NCBI GenBank assembly: GCA_021636625.1
Contig: JAJWLX010000050.1
Span: 1 to 25,845, forward strand
DNA: 25,845 nt
From: Prevotella sp.
GTDB lineage: Bacteria; Bacteroidota; Bacteroidia; Bacteroidales; Bacteroidaceae
Direction of reading: 5' to 3'
The stretch's first letter is position 1. Each line of letters opens with the position of its first letter. Shown piece by piece: positions 23,776 through 25,845 of the stretch. The notes under the pieces are model-generated. The model did no database searches and had not been told where the DNA came from. It was given only the letters and a program-made list of their open reading frames with translations. A program made the translations under genes and the position numbers.

Positions 23776-25551
23776 TTACTCAGCGTTGCGCTCAATGTAA
23801 GCGATGACATCACCCTTGCGGATCTTGCTGCCCTGCTTAGCATTGATTTCCACGAGCTTACCACCCAAAGCGGCAGGAACAGTCTCAAACTCACCCCATG
23901 GAGCGAGGATGTAGCAGAAGGCATCACCTTCCTTGTACTCCTTACCGATGAATGGCTCTACAGCTGGCTGGCACTCGCCCTCGCCCTGGAACTCCCAGAA
24001 AATCTGACCGGCTACTGGTGCTACGATGGCATCTGCCTTGGCGTGCTTGAACTCTGCAAGCTGTGCAGGAGTCAAGGTGCTGCCAAGCTTGGCATCCTTT
24101 GCCTTCTGGAGGTCAGCCAGGAAGTTCTTCTTTGCCTGGCCGCTCTTGAAGTTGCGATACTGCTCTGGGTGCATAGCGAGCTCGAAGAGCTCCTCATCGT
24201 CCTGACCGTAATCCCAACCGTTCTCGTCCATTTCCTTCTTGAAGTCGTCGAGTGCATTAGTAAGCAATGTATGAGCATCAACATCTGTAAACTCACGACC
24301 CTGCTTCTTGGCAAGCTCTACGAGTTCTGGGTCGATAGTTCCAGGAATCTTACCACTCTTACCGAGAATCATACCCCACATTGAGTCGTCCATCATTACG
24401 AAGCGGCCCTTGCCCTGCTCCATGGTGAGGAGGTTCATCAATGAGATGTTCTTTACATACTGGCTGAATGGTGTTACCAATGGAGGATAACCAACGCGTG
24501 GCCATACATACTCTACCTCGTCGAAGAGCTTGATCAGGAGGTCGTCCATAGACAACTCTTCCTCACCCTTCTTCTTGCGGATGTTGTTGATAGTCTGACG
24601 CATACCGCCGAGGTCTGCCATCATAGAACCCATCATACCGCCAGGGAGACCACAACCGAGCAACAATGAAGACATGATCTTGTTACCTGGGTTGATGAAG
24701 TAGCCGAGCCACTCGTCGATGAACTCCTGAGTCATGGCACGAGCCTTCATGTAAGCGCTCATGTTGATCTCTGGTACCTCGAAGCCCTCGTTCTTCAACA
24801 TGCTGATAACAGAGATAACGTCTGGGTGAACCTTACCCCATGACAATGGCTCGATGGCTGTATCGATGATGTCAGCACCATTGTTGCAGACCTCGAGGAT
24901 AGAAGCCATAGAGAGACCAGGACCAGAGTGACCGTGGTACTGGATGATGATCTCAGGATACTTGTCCTTGATCATCTTGGTAAGCTTACCGAGGAATGCA
25001 GGCTGACCGATACCAGCCATATCCTTCAAGCAGATTTCCTCAGCACCGGCAGCGATGAGCTGGTCGGCGATGTTCATATAATATTCGAGTGTATGTACTG
25101 GAGAGTTGGTGATACAGAGTGCACACTGTGGAGTCATGCCACCTTCCTTAGCCCACTTGATAGAAGGAATGATGTTACGAACATCGTTCAAGCCATCGAA
25201 GATACGGGTGATGTTGGTACCCTGCTTAGCCTTCACCTTGTACATCAAGGCACGTACATCGTCTGGCACAGGATACATACGAAGAGCGTTCAATCCACGG
25301 TCGAGCATGTGAGTCTTGATGCCCACCTCGTTGAATGGCTTACAGAATGCACGAACTGCATCATTAGGATTCTCACCAGCGAGGAGGTTAACCTGCTCGA
25401 AAGCACCACCATTGGTCTCTACACGGCTAAAGCAACCCATTTCAATGATAACTGGGGCAATCTTAGCCAACTGATCCTTACGTGGCTGGAACTTACCAGA
25501 ACTCTGCCACATGTCTCGGTAAACGAGACTGAACTGAATTTTCTTCTTCAT
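23776..25551 (-). CDS. OadA/PycB-like carboxyltransferase with a lysine-less biotinyl-type domain, 591 aa
   Basis: It resembles the alpha subunit of oxaloacetate decarboxylase and pyruvate carboxylase subunit B, which move a carboxyl group between a keto acid and biotin. The TIM-barrel carboxyltransferase domain (about 5-270) keeps the metal site: D13 in VYRDMWQS, K176 in CLKDMAG, and H206 and H208 in YHGHSGPG. The conserved OadA/PYC domain follows (MILGKSGKIPGTIDPELV). The C-terminal 83 residues (509-591) look like a biotinyl/lipoyl fold starting VAPVAGQIF, but where biotin carriers have EAMKM this protein has LAPWGEFETV, so the attachment lysine is absent. It would need a separate biotin carrier or have another role. 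It is the first gene of an operon with the HD-domain gene and lptD. Length matches OadA (about 590-600). Confidence 0.85.
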   Translation of the reverse strand: MKKKIQFSLVYRDMWQSSGKFQPRKDQLAKIAPVIIEMGCFSRVETNGGAFEQVNLLAGENPNDAVRAFCKPFNEVGIKTHMLDRGLNALRMYPVPDDVRALMYKVKAKQGTNITRIFDGLNDVRNIIPSIKWAKEGGMTPQCALCITNSPVHTLEYYMNIADQLIAAGAEEICLKDMAGIGQPAFLGKLTKMIKDKYPEIIIQYHGHSGPGLSMASILEVCNNGADIIDTAIEPLSWGKVHPDVISVISMLKNEGFEVPEINMSAYMKARAMTQEFIDEWLGYFINPGNKIMSSLLLGCGLPGGMMGSMMADLGGMRQTINNIRKKKGEEELSMDDLLIKLFDEVEYVWPRVGYPPLVTPFSQYVKNISLMNLLTMEQGKGRFVMMDDSMWGMILGKSGKIPGTIDPELVELAKKQGREFTDVDAHTLLTNALDDFKKEMDENGWDYGQDDEELFELAMHPEQYRNFKSGQAKKNFLADLQKAKDAKLGSTLTPAQLAEFKHAKADAIVAPVAGQIFWEFQGEGECQPAVEPFIGKEYKEGDAFCYILAPWGEFETVPAALGGKLVEINAKQGSKIRKGDVIAYIERNAE

Positions 25552-25651
25552 TCTTATTATTAAATTTCTTGTTTCCTAAATTTATATATAAAATAATGTG
25601 TATCTCCTGCCCCGAGCCTCATTACAAGCCAAGGCATTCTATACCAAGGTG

Positions 25652-25659
25652 CAAAATTA
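25652..25659 (-). promoter_or_regulatory. -7 box for the carboxyltransferase operon
   Basis: The minus strand reads TAATTTTG, matching TAnnTTTG, giving a leader of about 95 nt before the ATG at 25551. No -33 TTTG is seen at the right spacing. Confidence 0.45.
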
Positions 25660-25748
25660 GACAAAAAATTCGAGAAATCAGTCATTTTCCACAATTTATT
25701 ATGGTTTCGGCACTGAAATTATTAATTATTAACTCACTTGCGTAGAGC

Positions 25749-25756
25749 CAAAGGTA
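25749..25756 (-). promoter_or_regulatory. Second upstream -7 box (TACCTTTG)
   Basis: An exact TACCTTTG on the minus strand, about 200 nt upstream of the ATG at 25551, could be an alternative promoter for the same operon. A 7-bp inverted pair ACAGGGC/GCCCTGT overlaps and lies just upstream of it (25755 onward). The rest of 25552-25845 shows no gene. Confidence 0.4.
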
Positions 25757-25845
25757 CAGGGCAGTTATGTTTCACCAGGCTAATATCCATACGCCCTGTT
25801 TTACTCTAATTGAGCAAGCTTTGAGCGTATTTTTTAACGTTAATT

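Overview
The window looks like a chromosomal segment of a Prevotella/Segatella-type member of the Bacteroidales. This rests on TAnnTTTG promoter -7 boxes (often exactly TACCTTTG, sometimes with a TTTG about 20 nt upstream), AT-rich gene leaders without clear Shine-Dalgarno sequences, and the protein families present: a Bacteroidetes-type LptD, a GH95 fucosidase, and a Pif1-like helicase with a TPR-like tail. The species assignment is inference.

Left part (1-5570), accessory in character: the start of hsdM (cut by the window edge) and a complete hsdR, both on the minus strand, form a type I restriction-modification operon whose specificity subunit should lie to the left. A 937-bp non-coding stretch (4083-5019) follows. 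It holds two tandem dyad arrays with a 22-23 bp period, two strong hairpins, and an isolated strong promoter reading into a C-rich leader and a 15-codon mini-ORF. A YoeB-family toxin with a ribbon-helix-helix antitoxin lies beyond it.

Middle (5676-11572): an AraC-type regulator next to a three-gene efflux operon (TolC-like outer-membrane factor, HlyD/EmrA-like adaptor, EmrB-like 14-TM MFS pump), then a single GNAT acetyltransferase that may be translated from a leaderless mRNA.

Right (11602-25845), mostly core functions: an L-fucose isomerase-like enzyme diverges from a plus-strand pair, a class A penicillin-binding protein and a Pif1-TPR helicase 9 nt apart. This pair converges, across a bidirectional terminator, on a secreted GH95 alpha-L-fucosidase. 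Last is a minus-strand operon of an OadA/PycB-like carboxyltransferase whose C-terminal biotinyl-type domain lacks the biotin lysine, an HD-domain hydrolase and LptD. No rRNA, tRNA, insertion sequence, integrase or CRISPR array was recognised.

I did not find a clear new multi-gene system. The best candidates for something undescribed are the 4.2-4.9 kb intergenic region (dyad arrays plus small transcription unit) and the lysine-less biotinyl domain.
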